Part shown: one piece after another, positions 43,152 through 50,899 of the stretch
Position numbering within the stretch: position 1 is the stretch's first letter
Layout: the number at the start of each line of letters is the position of its first letter
Source of the DNA: Fimenecus sp052298855
GTDB lineage: Bacteria > Bacillota > Clostridia > Oscillospirales > Acutalibacteraceae
Assembly: GCA_052298855.1 (NCBI GenBank)
Contig: DAVZXP010000002.1
Location: forward strand, 186,001-250,000
Direction of reading: 5' to 3'
DNA: 64,000 nt
Position numbers and translations under genes: made by a program
The notes under the pieces: generated by a model
Databases searched by the model: none
What the model saw: only the letters and a program-made list of their open reading frames with translations
Told to the model about the DNA's origin: nothing

Positions 43152-43601
43152 TTAAAGCACACATTCCATTGTCCTGTGTTCAATTCCTGCGTCGAGAAAA
43201 ATATCGGAAACGCAAACAAAGCCACAGCTCTCATAAAAAGGAATAGCATGACATTGTGCGCCAAGTGTTATTCTACTGTTACCACGCTTTTTACATTCTT
43301 TCTTCAAAAACGACATTGCGGCATAACCATAGCCTTTTCCACGCATTTTGGGAAGAACGCAAAGCCGTTGCATATGTGCAATCTCGGAGTTGTCATATAT
43401 TAGACGAAAGGTACCTACATTAGCGCCGTTGTCGGTTATCAAAAAATGCTCACACTTGTCATTTCTTCTGTCATAATCGTCAATTTCAAGTTCTGAGGGC
43501 ACATTCTGTTCATCAATAAATACTTTTCTTCTTATTTCAAGACAGGCTTTTATATCGTCTGTTTTGATAATTTTAATATTATTCGATTCCGACAAATTCA
43601 T
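43152..43601 (-). CDS. GNAT family N-acetyltransferase
   Basis: A 149-residue acetyltransferase with the family core: RRKVFIDEQNVPSELEIDDYD (substrate loop typical of the ElaA/YjcF-like branch, about residues 20-42), the acetyl-CoA motif MRGKGYGYAAM (about 93) and FYESCGF near 130. ATG 43601 follows AGGCAGGAT and overlaps the 3' end of the copper ATPase gene by 23 bases in another frame, so translation is probably coupled. Substrate unknown. Confidence 0.85.
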   Translation of the reverse strand: MNLSESNNIKIIKTDDIKACLEIRRKVFIDEQNVPSELEIDDYDRRNDKCEHFLITDNGANVGTFRLIYDNSEIAHMQRLCVLPKMRGKGYGYAAMSFLKKECKKRGNSRITLGAQCHAIPFYESCGFVCVSDIFLDAGIEHRTMECVL

Positions 43602-43788
43602 ATCCTGCCTTTTCCACAGCTTCTTTAATTTTGTTACTGTCAACCGCACCGCTTGCCTTTATGACAGCCTGTGCATTCTTGAAATCTGCGGTAACCTCCG
43701 TTACGTTTTCAAGCTCTTCAAGAGCCGTTTTAACGTGATTTTCGCAATGCGGACACATCATACCGTTGATTTTAACTGTAATTTCCAT
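43579..43788 (-). CDS. Possible internally initiated CopZ-like copper chaperone
   Basis: In-frame with copA, an ATG at 43788 stands 8-9 bases after AAAAGGAG and opens a 69-residue sequence that is a full heavy-metal-associated domain (GMMCPHC at residues 9-15, EKAGYEFVGIE at the end). Separate initiation would give a soluble Cu(I) chaperone beside the fused pump. That a ribosome site this good sits exactly at the domain border is seen in the sequence; its use in the cell is inference. It may equally be the relic of a once separate copZ whose upstream stop was lost. Confidence 0.5.
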   Translation of the reverse strand: MEITVKINGMMCPHCENHVKTALEELENVTEVTADFKNAQAVIKASGAVDSNKIKEAVEKAGYEFVGIE

Positions 43789-46083
43789 TTTTTTATTCTC
43801 CTTTTTTGAATGTGATTTATTGGTTTTTCGGTCATGCTTCGCACTATAAATTTTACAGAAATTCAATCTTAAAGCATTCATTACAACGCAGAAGCTCGAC
43901 AAGCTCATTGCCGCCGCACCGAACATAGGATTTAATGTAATGCCGAATTTCACAAATAAGCCTGCTGCAAGCGGTATACCGATTGAATTGTAGAAGAATG
44001 CCCAAAATAAATTTTCGTGAATATTTTTGAGCGTACTGCGGCTAAGTCTAATTGCTGCCGGTACGTCCCTTAGACTGCTTTGCATTAAGACGATATCGGC
44101 AGAGTCAATAGCAATATCCGTGCCTGCCGCAATAGCCATTCCGATATCGGCACGGGTAAGGGCAGGGGCGTCGTTTATTCCGTCGCCCACCATAGCAACA
44201 GAGCCTTCCTTTTGAAGCGAACGTATTACCTCGTCCTTGCCGTCGGGTAAAACGCCTGCGATAACCTCGTCAACACCCGCTTTTTTACCGATAGACTTTG
44301 CGGTTTTTTCGTTATCTCCGGTAAGCATTATAACCCGAATTCCCATATTTTGCAATTCTTTTATAGCTTCGGGACTGTCTGATTTTATTACATCCGCAAC
44401 GGCGATAATTCCCAAAAATTTATTATCGTATGCAAAGAACAGGGGAGTTTTACCCTCGCTTGAATATTTATCGGCGATTTTGGTAATATCACTCGGCAAA
44501 TCGACTTTATCGCTTATATATTTGAGATTTCCGCCGAAAATATCCTTGCCGTTTAATTTTGCTTTAAGTCCGTTGCCTGAAACAGCCTTGAAATCTGTAA
44601 TTTCTTCGGTTTTAATTCCGTCCGCTTTTGCTCTTTCGGTTATTGCAAGGGCAAGCGGGTGCTCGCTTTGACTTTCTAAAGATGCGGCAAGTAATATCAA
44701 TTCTTTTTCGCCTGTAATAGGCGAATATATATCTGTTACCTGAGGTTCTCCTTTTGTGATTGTTCCTGTTTTGTCGAGAACAACCGTGTTGATTTTTCCT
44801 GTCTGCTCAAGACTTTCAGCTGTTTTAAATAGTATTCCGTTTTTTGCGCCTACGCCGTTTCCGACCATAATCGCAACGGGTGTTGCAAGTCCGAGGGCAC
44901 ACGGACAGCTGATAACAAGCACGGAAATTCCTCTTGCAAGAGCATATCCGAAATTTCCGTTTACTATAAGCCAAACAGCCGTTGTAGCAAAAGCTATTGC
45001 CATTACAACCGGAACAAATACGCCCGATACTTTGTCAGCAATCTTGGCAATAGGTGCTTTTGTTGCAGAAGCGTCACTTACGGTTTGAATTATTTTTGAA
45101 AGCGTAGTGTCCTCACCGATTTTATCGGCTGTACATTCAAGATACCCCGAAGTGTTAATTGTACCTGCATAAACTTTATCGCCAACCGATTTTTCAACAG
45201 GCAGGCTTTCTCCCGTGAGAGCAGACTCATTTACTGCACTTTCGCCCTTTATAACTGTTGCATCTGTGGGAATGCTCTCGCCGGGCTTTACCGCAAATAT
45301 ATCTCCGGCTTTTACTTCTTCAACAGGCACTTCTTTATATTCGCCGTTTTGAATGATTATTGCTGTATTCGGCGCAAGCCTTATCAAAGACTTTAATGCG
45401 TCTGTTGTTTTTCCCTTTGCTCTTGCTTCAAGAGTTTTACCTACGGTAATAAGGGCGAGTATCATTGCAGAGCTTTCAAAGTAAAACTCCGACATATAGC
45501 CCTCTACTGCTAGCATATTTCCGTCAACCTGCGCCCTTGTCATAGCAAAAAGAGCATAGGTGCTGTACAAAAAAGCCGCTGTTGAGCCGAGCGCAACAAG
45601 AGTGTCCATATTAGGAGCTCTTTTAAGTAACGCTTTGTAACCGCTGATAAAAAAGCGTTGATTTATTACCATTATGATAACCGTCAGCAAAAGCTGGGTA
45701 ATTCCCATTGCAATATGATTATCCTCATAGAATTTCGGCAGCGGAAAGCCCCACATCATATGACCCATTGAGAAATACATCAGTATTACCAAAAATACAA
45801 CCGAGCTTACAAGTCTTTTTACAAGCTTCGGTGTTTCCTTGTCCTCAAGCTCATTATATGCGCTGCTCTTACGTTCTTTGTTACCGTCTTTCAAGGAAGC
45901 GCCGTAGCCTGCCTTTTCTACGGCTGAAATTATATCCTTTGCCGAAGCAGTGCCCTCAACGCCCATTGAATTTGTCAGCAGACTTACCGAGCAGGAGGTG
46001 ACACCGTCAACATTATTAACGGCTTTTTCAACTCTTGCGCTGCATGCGGCACAGCTCATTCCCGTTACTGAAAATTGTGTCAT
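43579..46083 (-). CDS. copA: Copper-exporting P1B ATPase with C-terminal CopZ-like domain
   Basis: ATP-driven Cu(I) efflux pump, 834 residues. N-terminal heavy-metal domain with GMSCAAC (residues 8-14), eight membrane helices, the ion-path CPC in ISCPCALGLA (about 395), phosphorylation DKTGT (about 440), SEHPLA and hinge GDGINDAPA (about 650). After the last helix a basic linker (KHDRKTNKSHSKKENKK) joins a second heavy-metal domain with GMMCPHC that looks like a complete copper chaperone. Inside the frame, AAAGGAG precedes an ATG at 43788, able to yield the 69-residue domain alone. csoR lies 15 bases upstream. Confidence 0.95.
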   Translation of the reverse strand: MTQFSVTGMSCAACSARVEKAVNNVDGVTSCSVSLLTNSMGVEGTASAKDIISAVEKAGYGASLKDGNKERKSSAYNELEDKETPKLVKRLVSSVVFLVILMYFSMGHMMWGFPLPKFYEDNHIAMGITQLLLTVIIMVINQRFFISGYKALLKRAPNMDTLVALGSTAAFLYSTYALFAMTRAQVDGNMLAVEGYMSEFYFESSAMILALITVGKTLEARAKGKTTDALKSLIRLAPNTAIIIQNGEYKEVPVEEVKAGDIFAVKPGESIPTDATVIKGESAVNESALTGESLPVEKSVGDKVYAGTINTSGYLECTADKIGEDTTLSKIIQTVSDASATKAPIAKIADKVSGVFVPVVMAIAFATTAVWLIVNGNFGYALARGISVLVISCPCALGLATPVAIMVGNGVGAKNGILFKTAESLEQTGKINTVVLDKTGTITKGEPQVTDIYSPITGEKELILLAASLESQSEHPLALAITERAKADGIKTEEITDFKAVSGNGLKAKLNGKDIFGGNLKYISDKVDLPSDITKIADKYSSEGKTPLFFAYDNKFLGIIAVADVIKSDSPEAIKELQNMGIRVIMLTGDNEKTAKSIGKKAGVDEVIAGVLPDGKDEVIRSLQKEGSVAMVGDGINDAPALTRADIGMAIAAGTDIAIDSADIVLMQSSLRDVPAAIRLSRSTLKNIHENLFWAFFYNSIGIPLAAGLFVKFGITLNPMFGAAAMSLSSFCVVMNALRLNFCKIYSAKHDRKTNKSHSKKENKKMEITVKINGMMCPHCENHVKTALEELENVTEVTADFKNAQAVIKASGAVDSNKIKEAVEKAGYEFVGIE

Positions 46084-46098
46084 TTTACATCAGCCTTT

Positions 46099-46407
46099 CT
46101 ATTTCATAAGCTTTGAAATAAGCTTCATTAACTCGTCGATTACTTCCTCGTCACCGTTTTTAATATCTCTGACAACGCAGGAGTGTATATGACGGGAAAG
46201 CAAATCTTTATTAAAAGAATTTATTGCCGCATTTACCGCCGCAGACTGAACAAGCACGTCTGCACAGTATGCGTCCTTTTCAATCATACCCCTAATTCCT
46301 CTGACCTGACCCTCGATTCTGTTTAGGCGGTTTATCAGCTTTTTCTTTTCCTCATCTGTCCTGTGTGTATTCTTTTCACAGGAACAACATTCTTTATTAC
46401 ATGACAT
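46099..46407 (-). CDS. csoR: CsoR-family copper-sensing repressor
   Basis: All-helical DUF156 repressor that releases DNA on binding Cu(I). With ATG 46407 it has 102 residues: an extra Cys-rich N-terminus (CNKECCSCEKN) and then the family core RLNRIEGQVRGIRGMIE. The Cu(I) ligands are present as Cys in AYCADVL and His-x3-Cys in HIHSC. The ribosome site GGTGAT lies inside a long inverted repeat (46411-46496). First gene of the csoR-copA unit, with a matching palindrome in its promoter. The longer start at 46419 also begins inside the repeat. Confidence 0.93.
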   Translation of the reverse strand: MSCNKECCSCEKNTHRTDEEKKKLINRLNRIEGQVRGIRGMIEKDAYCADVLVQSAAVNAAINSFNKDLLSRHIHSCVVRDIKNGDEEVIDELMKLISKLMK

Positions 46408-46410
46408 ATT

Positions 46411-46496
46411 AATCACCATAGCCTTTCAGACAACAAATAGTTTATTAAAAATCGCCGGTTTAACCTGCGTTGTCTGAACAGGCGTGTATGGTGATT
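46411..46496. repeat. 86-base inverted repeat covering the csoR ribosome site
   Basis: Arms AATCACCATA-GCCT-TTCAGACAAC (46411-46434) and GTTGTCTGAA-CAGGC-GTG-TATGGTGATT (46469-46496) pair over about 24 positions. In the csoR transcript this stem would bury the GGTGAT ribosome site. Length and arm design also resemble a miniature inverted-repeat element. Two further hairpins follow in the leader at 46505-46534 and 46550-46573. Confidence 0.7.
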
Positions 46497-46504
46497 TCTG
46501 CCAT

Positions 46505-46573
46505 CTCAAAATTTTGCCAAAGGCAAATTTTGAGGGCAATATAATTATTAATAGTGTGATTTTTCACACTATT
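46505..46573 (-). promoter_or_regulatory. Two leader hairpins of the csoR-copA transcript
   Basis: CTCAAAATTT-GCC/GGC-AAATTTTGAG (46505-46534) and AATAGTGTGA/TCACACTATT (46550-46573). Together with the 86-base repeat they fill nearly the whole untranslated leader of about 185 bases. Confidence 0.6.
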
Positions 46574-46599
46574 TCTCCTTTAACCGTTTTTACGCATTT

Positions 46600-46628
46600 A
46601 TAATATACCCCTATGGGGTATTTGTCAA
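46600..46628 (-). promoter_or_regulatory. csoR-copA promoter with CsoR operator
   Basis: Minus-strand TTGACA (46623-46628), 17-base spacer and TATTAT (46600-46605). The spacer is the palindrome TACCCCTATGGGGTA (46606-46620), the known CsoR-type G-tract operator shape, so repressor binding would block RNA polymerase directly. Confidence 0.92.
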
Positions 46629-46640
46629 TATAAATTTATA

Positions 46641-46672
46641 AAAAACCGACATAACCTTTACGGCTATGTCGG
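46641..46672 (-). terminator. Terminator of the Nudix gene
   Basis: CCGACATAGCC/GGTTATGTCGG hairpin followed on the minus strand by TTTTTTAT, 12 bases past the stop. Confidence 0.88.
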
Positions 46673-46683
46673 CGTGTTGATTT

Positions 46684-47253
46684 CTATACATATTTTAATA
46701 GCTCTATGGCTTTTGCGATAATCTCTGCGTGGTCGAAAGCGAGCTTTTCTTTACTTGTATACTCGATTTTTCCGTTTTCGCATTTGAAGGATATAACGCA
46801 ATCGCCATTATCAAGCGTAATTATCTGATTTTTAACTGTCAGGTCAAACCATTCGGCGTTTTTTGCGTCATCTCCCGCAAGTGCTTTACATTCGGTAAAA
46901 TTAACCTTGCAAAGATACGCTTGCGTAACAACCCAACCACGAGGGTCTCTGTCAGGCTTGCTGAAAAGACCGACAGGGGAGATGCACTCGGAATTAACCC
47001 CGGTTTCTTCAAGCAATTCTCTGTGTGCGGTCTCTTCCATTGTTTCCGTTTGGCGTGAAAATCCGCCCGGCAACGCCCACATATTTATAAACGGGTGTCC
47101 GCCACGTTGTATCAAAAGTATTTTTTTCAGTTCGCCTTTTAAGCCGATAGCAACAATATCTGCGGTAAGATAAGGTCTCGGATAGTTCTTTTCTTTATAT
47201 TTTTCTAAAAATTCTTCTTCGGTCAAGCCGTTTTTATCTCTAATTTTATCCAT
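46684..47253 (-). CDS. Nudix hydrolase
   Basis: A 189-residue pyrophosphohydrolase. The Nudix box is complete: GGFSRQTETMEETAHRELLEETG (GX5EX7REUXEEXGU) around residues 68-90. The KILLIQRGGHPFINMWALPGG approach and YLCKVNF strand resemble ADP-ribose or nucleotide-sugar type members. Substrate is not assignable. ATG 47253 follows AAGAGATT (weak). It lies downstream of the alcohol dehydrogenase on the same strand but behind that gene's terminator, so it may depend on read-through or a local promoter. Confidence 0.9.
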   Translation of the reverse strand: MDKIRDKNGLTEEEFLEKYKEKNYPRPYLTADIVAIGLKGELKKILLIQRGGHPFINMWALPGGFSRQTETMEETAHRELLEETGVNSECISPVGLFSKPDRDPRGWVVTQAYLCKVNFTECKALAGDDAKNAEWFDLTVKNQIITLDNGDCVISFKCENGKIEYTSKEKLAFDHAEIIAKAIELLKYV

Positions 47254-47264
47254 AATCTCTTCCT

Positions 47265-47298
47265 AAAAAAGAATCGGCTGCGGTGAAACAGCCGATTC
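47265..47298 (-). terminator. Terminator of the alcohol dehydrogenase gene
   Basis: GAATCGGCTG/CAGCCGATTC hairpin with eight-base loop, minus-strand tail TTTTTT. Confidence 0.9.
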
Positions 47299-47320
47299 GA
47301 TTAAACAAAACTCAAGTTGA

Positions 47321-48544
47321 TTAGAAATCAACCTCTGTATCATAATAGCAGCACTTGAGGAGCTTTTCCATTTCCTCAACAGAGGGCTGACGGGGGTTAG
47401 AGCCTGTGCAAGCGTCTGCAATAGCATTGACGGCAATATCATGAAGTCTCTCAAGGAATACATCCTCGGGAACAAAGCCGTTTTCGGTCGGATAGCTGTC
47501 TGCACCGTAGTTCTTAATGCAATGCGGAATGTTAAGCTCGTCGTTCATCTTACGAAGATATGCAATCAAAGCCGCAACCTTTTCATCATCGGAAGCTGAT
47601 TTGTCGCAGATACCCATATAATCAACGATTACGCCATAACGCTTTTTAGCTGTTTCGTCTTTTGCGTTGAATGCGATAACCTTGGGAAGATACATAGCGT
47701 TTGCAGCACCGTGAATAATATGAGCGCCGTAGTCTGCAAATGCAGCACCTGTCTTATGTGCCATTGAGTGAACAATACCGAGAAGTGCATTTGAGAAAGC
47801 CATACCTGCAAGGCATTGAGCGTTGTGCATACGGTCTCTTGCGTCCATATCGCCGTTATATGACGGGACAAGGTCTTTCATAATCATTTCAATTGCGTGA
47901 ATTGCAAGCGGGTCCGAATAATCGCTGTTAGCTGTTGAAACATAAGCCTCAACAGAGTGTGTCATTGCGTCCATACCTGTATGAGCGACAAGCTTTTTCG
48001 GCATTGTCTCAGCAAGCTCGGGGTCAACGATAGCGACATCAGGTGTGATTTCAAAGTCAGCTATCGGATATTTAATGCCCTTTGAATAGTCTGTAATGAT
48101 TGAGAACGCAGTAACCTCTGTTGCAGTACCCGAAGTCGAAGAAACAGCACAGAAATGAGCCTTTTTACGAAGCTCGGGAAGTCCGAATACCTTGCACATA
48201 TCTTCAAATGTGCACTCGGGATATTCATATTTAATCCACATTGCCTTTGCAGCGTCGATAGGAGAACCACCGCCGATTGCAACAATCCAGTCGGGCTGGA
48301 AGTCTATCATAGCCTGTGCGCCACGCATAACGGTCTCGACAGAGGGGTCTGATTCAATTCCGTCAAAAATTTTAACTTCCATACCTGCTTCTTTAAGGTA
48401 TGCTTCAGCCTTGTCAAGGAAGCCGAAACGCTTCATTGAACCGCCGCCGACACAAATAATTGCTTTCTTGCCCTTAAAAGTCTTAAGAGCCTCGAGCGAA
48501 CCTTTACCGTGATAAAGGTCTCTGGGAAGAGTAAATCTTGCCAT
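47321..48544 (-). CDS. Iron-containing alcohol dehydrogenase
   Basis: Fermentative NAD(P)H-dependent reduction of aldehydes to alcohols. Length 407 from ATG 48544, which follows AGGAGGC; the frame extends 27 codons further but without a site. Rossmann part: GGGSPIDAAKAMW (about residue 91); metal-binding part: HTGMDAMTHSVEAY (about 187), HSMAHKTGAAF (about 260) and a downstream His in the HG pair, fitting Fe or Zn. The group includes clostridial butanol/ethanol dehydrogenases. A Rex-like operator lies just after the promoter. Confidence 0.93.
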   Translation of the reverse strand: MARFTLPRDLYHGKGSLEALKTFKGKKAIICVGGGSMKRFGFLDKAEAYLKEAGMEVKIFDGIESDPSVETVMRGAQAMIDFQPDWIVAIGGGSPIDAAKAMWIKYEYPECTFEDMCKVFGLPELRKKAHFCAVSSTSGTATEVTAFSIITDYSKGIKYPIADFEITPDVAIVDPELAETMPKKLVAHTGMDAMTHSVEAYVSTANSDYSDPLAIHAIEMIMKDLVPSYNGDMDARDRMHNAQCLAGMAFSNALLGIVHSMAHKTGAAFADYGAHIIHGAANAMYLPKVIAFNAKDETAKKRYGVIVDYMGICDKSASDDEKVAALIAYLRKMNDELNIPHCIKNYGADSYPTENGFVPEDVFLERLHDIAVNAIADACTGSNPRQPSVEEMEKLLKCCYYDTEVDF

Positions 48545-48607
48545 AATTTTTTGCCTCCTAAAAAATGTGAATTCTAAAGCAAAAAGCTTTTTTAACAAAA
48601 CAAATGA

Positions 48608-48625
48608 TTGACAATAGTTTAACAA
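48608..48625. promoter_or_regulatory. Candidate Rex operator of the alcohol dehydrogenase gene
   Basis: TTGACAA-TAGT-TTAACAA on the plus strand; the consensus Rex site is TTGTTAA-N4-TTAACAA, so one half is perfect and the other has 5 of 7. It sits 15-32 bases downstream of the -10 box, a repressing position. It lies inside a wider repeat AAATGATTG...CAATCATTT (48602-48631). Confidence 0.65.
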
Positions 48626-48639
48626 TCATTTACGATATT

Positions 48640-48667
48640 ATTATAGCATTTTCAAAAATAATTACAA
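48640..48667 (-). promoter_or_regulatory. Promoter of the alcohol dehydrogenase gene
   Basis: Minus-strand TTGTAA (48662-48667), 16-base spacer and TATAAT (48640-48645). Confidence 0.7.
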
Positions 48668-48749
48668 TACTTTTTTTATGAACTTTTTATGTTTTTTTGT
48701 GTAAAAATATGGTAAAATAATTTTGGATTAAATTTCACGGGCGGATAAA

Positions 48750-49307
48750 ATGGAAACGATAAAAATTGTAAAATCCAACAGAAAAACTTTTTCTCTTGAA
48801 GTGAAGCGAGACGGCTCGGTTATTTTGCGTGCGCCGATATTTGCAAGCAATAGGCAAATTGAAGAATTTTATAATAAAAATAAAGCTTGGCTTGAAAAGC
48901 ATATAATTGAAAATGAAAAGAGAATGGAAGAAAGTGGGTCTTGTCCTGCTTTTACCGATGATGAAATCAAAGCTCTCAAAGTAAGAGCAAAGCAATATAT
49001 TCCGCAACGGGTAGAATATTGGTCTGATATAATCGGAGTGAAATACAATTCTGTTTCGATCAGAGCGCAGAAAACACGGTGGGGGAGTTGCTCGTCAAAT
49101 GGTAACCTCAACTTTAATTGTCTTTTAATGCTTACAGATACAGAGGCGATTGATTATGTTGTAATTCACGAGCTTTGCCACATTAAAGAGCTTAACCATT
49201 CAAAGCGTTTTTGGTTGCTTGTTGAAGCGTATATGCCGAATTACAAAGAAGTACAGAAGCATATAAAGAATGTGGAATTGGAAATATTTTCAAGGCTGGA
49301 AAAATAG
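48750..49307 (+). CDS. YgjP-like/DUF45 metallopeptidase
   Basis: A 185-residue protein of the M48-related DUF45 family. The zinc motif HELCHIKELNHSKRFW (HExxH plus a third His, about residues 138-153) is complete, and the preceding RWGSCSSNGNLNFN block (about 113) is the family signature. No signal peptide or membrane segment, so cytoplasmic. ATG 48750 follows GGGCGG. It is divergent from the alcohol dehydrogenase gene and probably transcribed alone. Physiological substrate unknown. Confidence 0.9.
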   Translation: METIKIVKSNRKTFSLEVKRDGSVILRAPIFASNRQIEEFYNKNKAWLEKHIIENEKRMEESGSCPAFTDDEIKALKVRAKQYIPQRVEYWSDIIGVKYNSVSIRAQKTRWGSCSSNGNLNFNCLLMLTDTEAIDYVVIHELCHIKELNHSKRFWLLVEAYMPNYKEVQKHIKNVELEIFSRLEK

Positions 49308-49354
49308 AAATAAGTTTTCTTTTGCTTGCTTTTTAATTTAATGTAAAAAAACTG

Positions 49355-49383
49355 TTGACAATTTATTAGTTTTGTAGTATCAT
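49355..49383 (+). promoter_or_regulatory. Promoter of tRNA-fMet
   Basis: TTGACA (49355-49360), 17-base spacer and TATCAT (49378-49383), 27 bases before the tRNA. Confidence 0.75.
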
Positions 49384-49410
49384 ATTTGAGCACTTGAGAA
49401 AAGTAAATAT

Positions 49411-49487
<77 letters not shown>

Positions 49488-49489
49488 CC

Positions 49490-49531
49490 ATAGGACACTA
49501 AAAATGATACAATTTTTAGTGTCCTACTTTT
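49490..49531 (+). terminator. Terminator after tRNA-fMet
   Basis: AGGACACTAAAAA/TTTTTAGTGTCCT hairpin, then a CTTTTTG tail. Confidence 0.85.
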
Positions 49532-49600
49532 TGTCTCTTCAGCACAGAAATAAATCCTCGGTTCAACCGGGGGAAATAGAAATAATTGAATTAGAAAGAA

Positions 49601-49628
49601 TTGACTTGGTTATATATATTGGTAAAAT
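49601..49628 (+). promoter_or_regulatory. Promoter of the 95-residue protein gene
   Basis: TTGACT (49601-49606), 16-base spacer and TAAAAT (49623-49628). Confidence 0.6.
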
Positions 49629-49650
49629 AAAATAAAAAAGGGTGAATTTT

Positions 49651-49938
49651 ATGGAACAGGTTTTACTTGAAAAAATTAAGAAACTTGGGATAAAAGAATT
49701 TGAGAATTTTAATTCTTTAAATCTTATGGATGGAAATTACTTGAATATAGAATGTATACTTCCTAATGGGGATAAAACTAAAATTCTTGATAACGATACA
49801 CAATACTATGCAAAACAGATTGATATTGAAGGAAGCGATAAATGTTATGGTGTAGCTGCTAATGAAAAGTTTATTGCTGTATATAAATATGGTTGTAATG
49901 GCGAAAATGCAGAACTTGTACTATGGAAAAAAATATAA
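49651..49938 (+). CDS. Hypothetical 95-residue protein
   Basis: No family recognised. The protein (from ATG 49651, after AAAGGGTG) is soluble-looking with alternating charged and aromatic residues, a KIKKLGIKEFENF helix at the start and beta-like segments later (KCYGVAANEKFIAVYKYG). Its codons are clearly more AT-rich than those of flanking genes, with many ATA, AAT and TTA, and it lies between two tRNA genes, so recent acquisition is possible. It has a promoter at 49601 and a terminator at 49964. Confidence 0.6.
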   Translation: MEQVLLEKIKKLGIKEFENFNSLNLMDGNYLNIECILPNGDKTKILDNDTQYYAKQIDIEGSDKCYGVAANEKFIAVYKYGCNGENAELVLWKKI

Positions 49939-49963
49939 TTTCGATATTGATAAATATATAATT

Positions 49964-49996
49964 GTGTCAGTGTATTAAAAACACACTGACTTTTTT
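49964..49996 (+). terminator. Terminator after the 95-residue protein gene
   Basis: GTCAGTGT/ACACTGAC hairpin plus six T residues. Confidence 0.88.
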
Positions 49997-50400
49997 ATAT
50001 TTTTAGTTAAGAGTGAAATCGTAGTTTTTATCAAAAAAGTTTTATAAAAAACATAAATATACTATCAGTGTAATATGAGTTATATGATATATCAAGATGT
50101 TTTTCTTTCAGTATATTTTCAGCATTTTTCTGTTATCTATCTAAATAATGTTTTTTATTTTATACTAAAAATATTTGTTAGTTGTTTTAATGATAGTTTT
50201 GACTTTTATTAGGAATCTAGAGAAACTTCTTTTAGATTTTTGACTTTATCCATTTTACAAGTTTATATATTTTCATATAAACTACCATTCTAAATTTTAC
50301 TTATGACTTTTATCTAAATAAATAATAATTTTATAGTATTATAAGCTTATTGTTCCATTTATAAAGTTAAAGAACAAGGAAAAATATTTGAAACATTTTT
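49997..50400. other. AT-rich gene-free stretch
   Basis: About 400 bases between the terminator and the repeat cluster carry no convincing gene, ribosome site or RNA on either strand. Base composition is far more AT-rich than the rest of the window, which together with the neighbouring IS-like repeats suggests decayed foreign DNA. Confidence 0.5.
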
Positions 50401-50460
50401 GGTGGTCATATTTTCAAGTACAGGGTCACATTTTTGAACGGGTGGTCACATTGTATCAAA
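50401..50460. repeat. Three short direct repeats resembling an IS21-type end
   Basis: Three copies of a GGTGGTCA(c)ATTTT(c/g)AA-like unit lie in tandem: 50401 (GGTGGTCATATTTTCAAG), 50422 (GGGTCACATTTTTGAAC) and 50441 (GGTGGTCACATTGTATCAA), spaced about 20 bases. Multiple such terminal repeats mark the ends of IS21-family elements. No transposase gene remains nearby, so this would be a relic. Confidence 0.45.
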
Positions 50461-50480
50461 TATGCAGTACAAAGACATAA

Positions 50481-50512
50481 AAAACCTGTCTTTATGGCAG
50501 GTTTATTTTTTT
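50481..50512 (+). terminator. Terminator-like hairpin
   Basis: AAACCTG...CAGGTTT with a T-rich tail (ATTTTTTT). No upstream gene is assigned to it. Confidence 0.6.
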
Positions 50513-50671
50513 GTTTAGGGTTATGGGCACGACGAGCGTGCTCGTTGAGACGAGCTCACACTCCGCTGCCGGTGGCAGAAAAAGGAGTGAAAAAACTGAC
50601 AACACGGAAATATAACACAAATTAAAATACCAATTAAATGTCAATTCAAAAAATTATTTCTCAACCTGTTA

Positions 50672-50700
50672 TTGACTTTATTGACTATTTTATATATAAT
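50672..50700 (+). promoter_or_regulatory. Promoter of tRNA-Leu
   Basis: TTGACT (50672-50677), 17-base spacer and TATAAT (50695-50700), 15 bases before the tRNA. Confidence 0.8.
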
Positions 50701-50715
50701 ATTTAAGCGTGATTT

Positions 50716-50802
50716 GCTGGTGTGGCGAAATCGGCAGACGCAAGGGACTTAAAATCCCTCGGTAGCAATACCGTACCGGTTCAAGTCCGGTCACCAGCAC
50801 CA
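50716..50802 (+). tRNA. tRNA-Leu (TAA)
   Basis: An 87-base class II tRNA with acceptor GCTGGTG/CACCAGC, anticodon stem-loop AGGGA-cTTAAAA-TCCCT (anticodon TAA), a long variable arm (CGGTAGCAATACCG), T arm ACCGG-TTCAAGT-CCGGT and encoded ACCA. A hairpin terminator follows at once. Confidence 0.97.
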
Positions 50803-50847
50803 AACAACCTCCATTGCTTAATTGCAGTGGGGGTTGTTTACTTTTAT
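50803..50847 (+). terminator. Terminator after tRNA-Leu
   Basis: AAACAACC.CCA.TGC/GCA.TGG.GGTTGTTT hairpin followed by ACTTTT. Confidence 0.8.
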
Positions 50848-50899
50848 ATATTTAACATTTTCTATCTTAAAATATTTTCAGGAATTTTTCAAAATTCTA

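Noticed and set aside
49556..49577. T-arm-like palindrome CTCGGTTCAACCGGGG as an attachment-site remnant
   Set aside because: It shares only the generic GTTCAA core with the neighbouring tRNAs; no duplicated tRNA 3' end was found.
50434..50625. 63-codon frame between the IS-like repeats and tRNA-Leu
   Set aside because: No ribosome site, spans a terminator hairpin and a palindromic GC-rich patch, and shows no recognisable protein signature.
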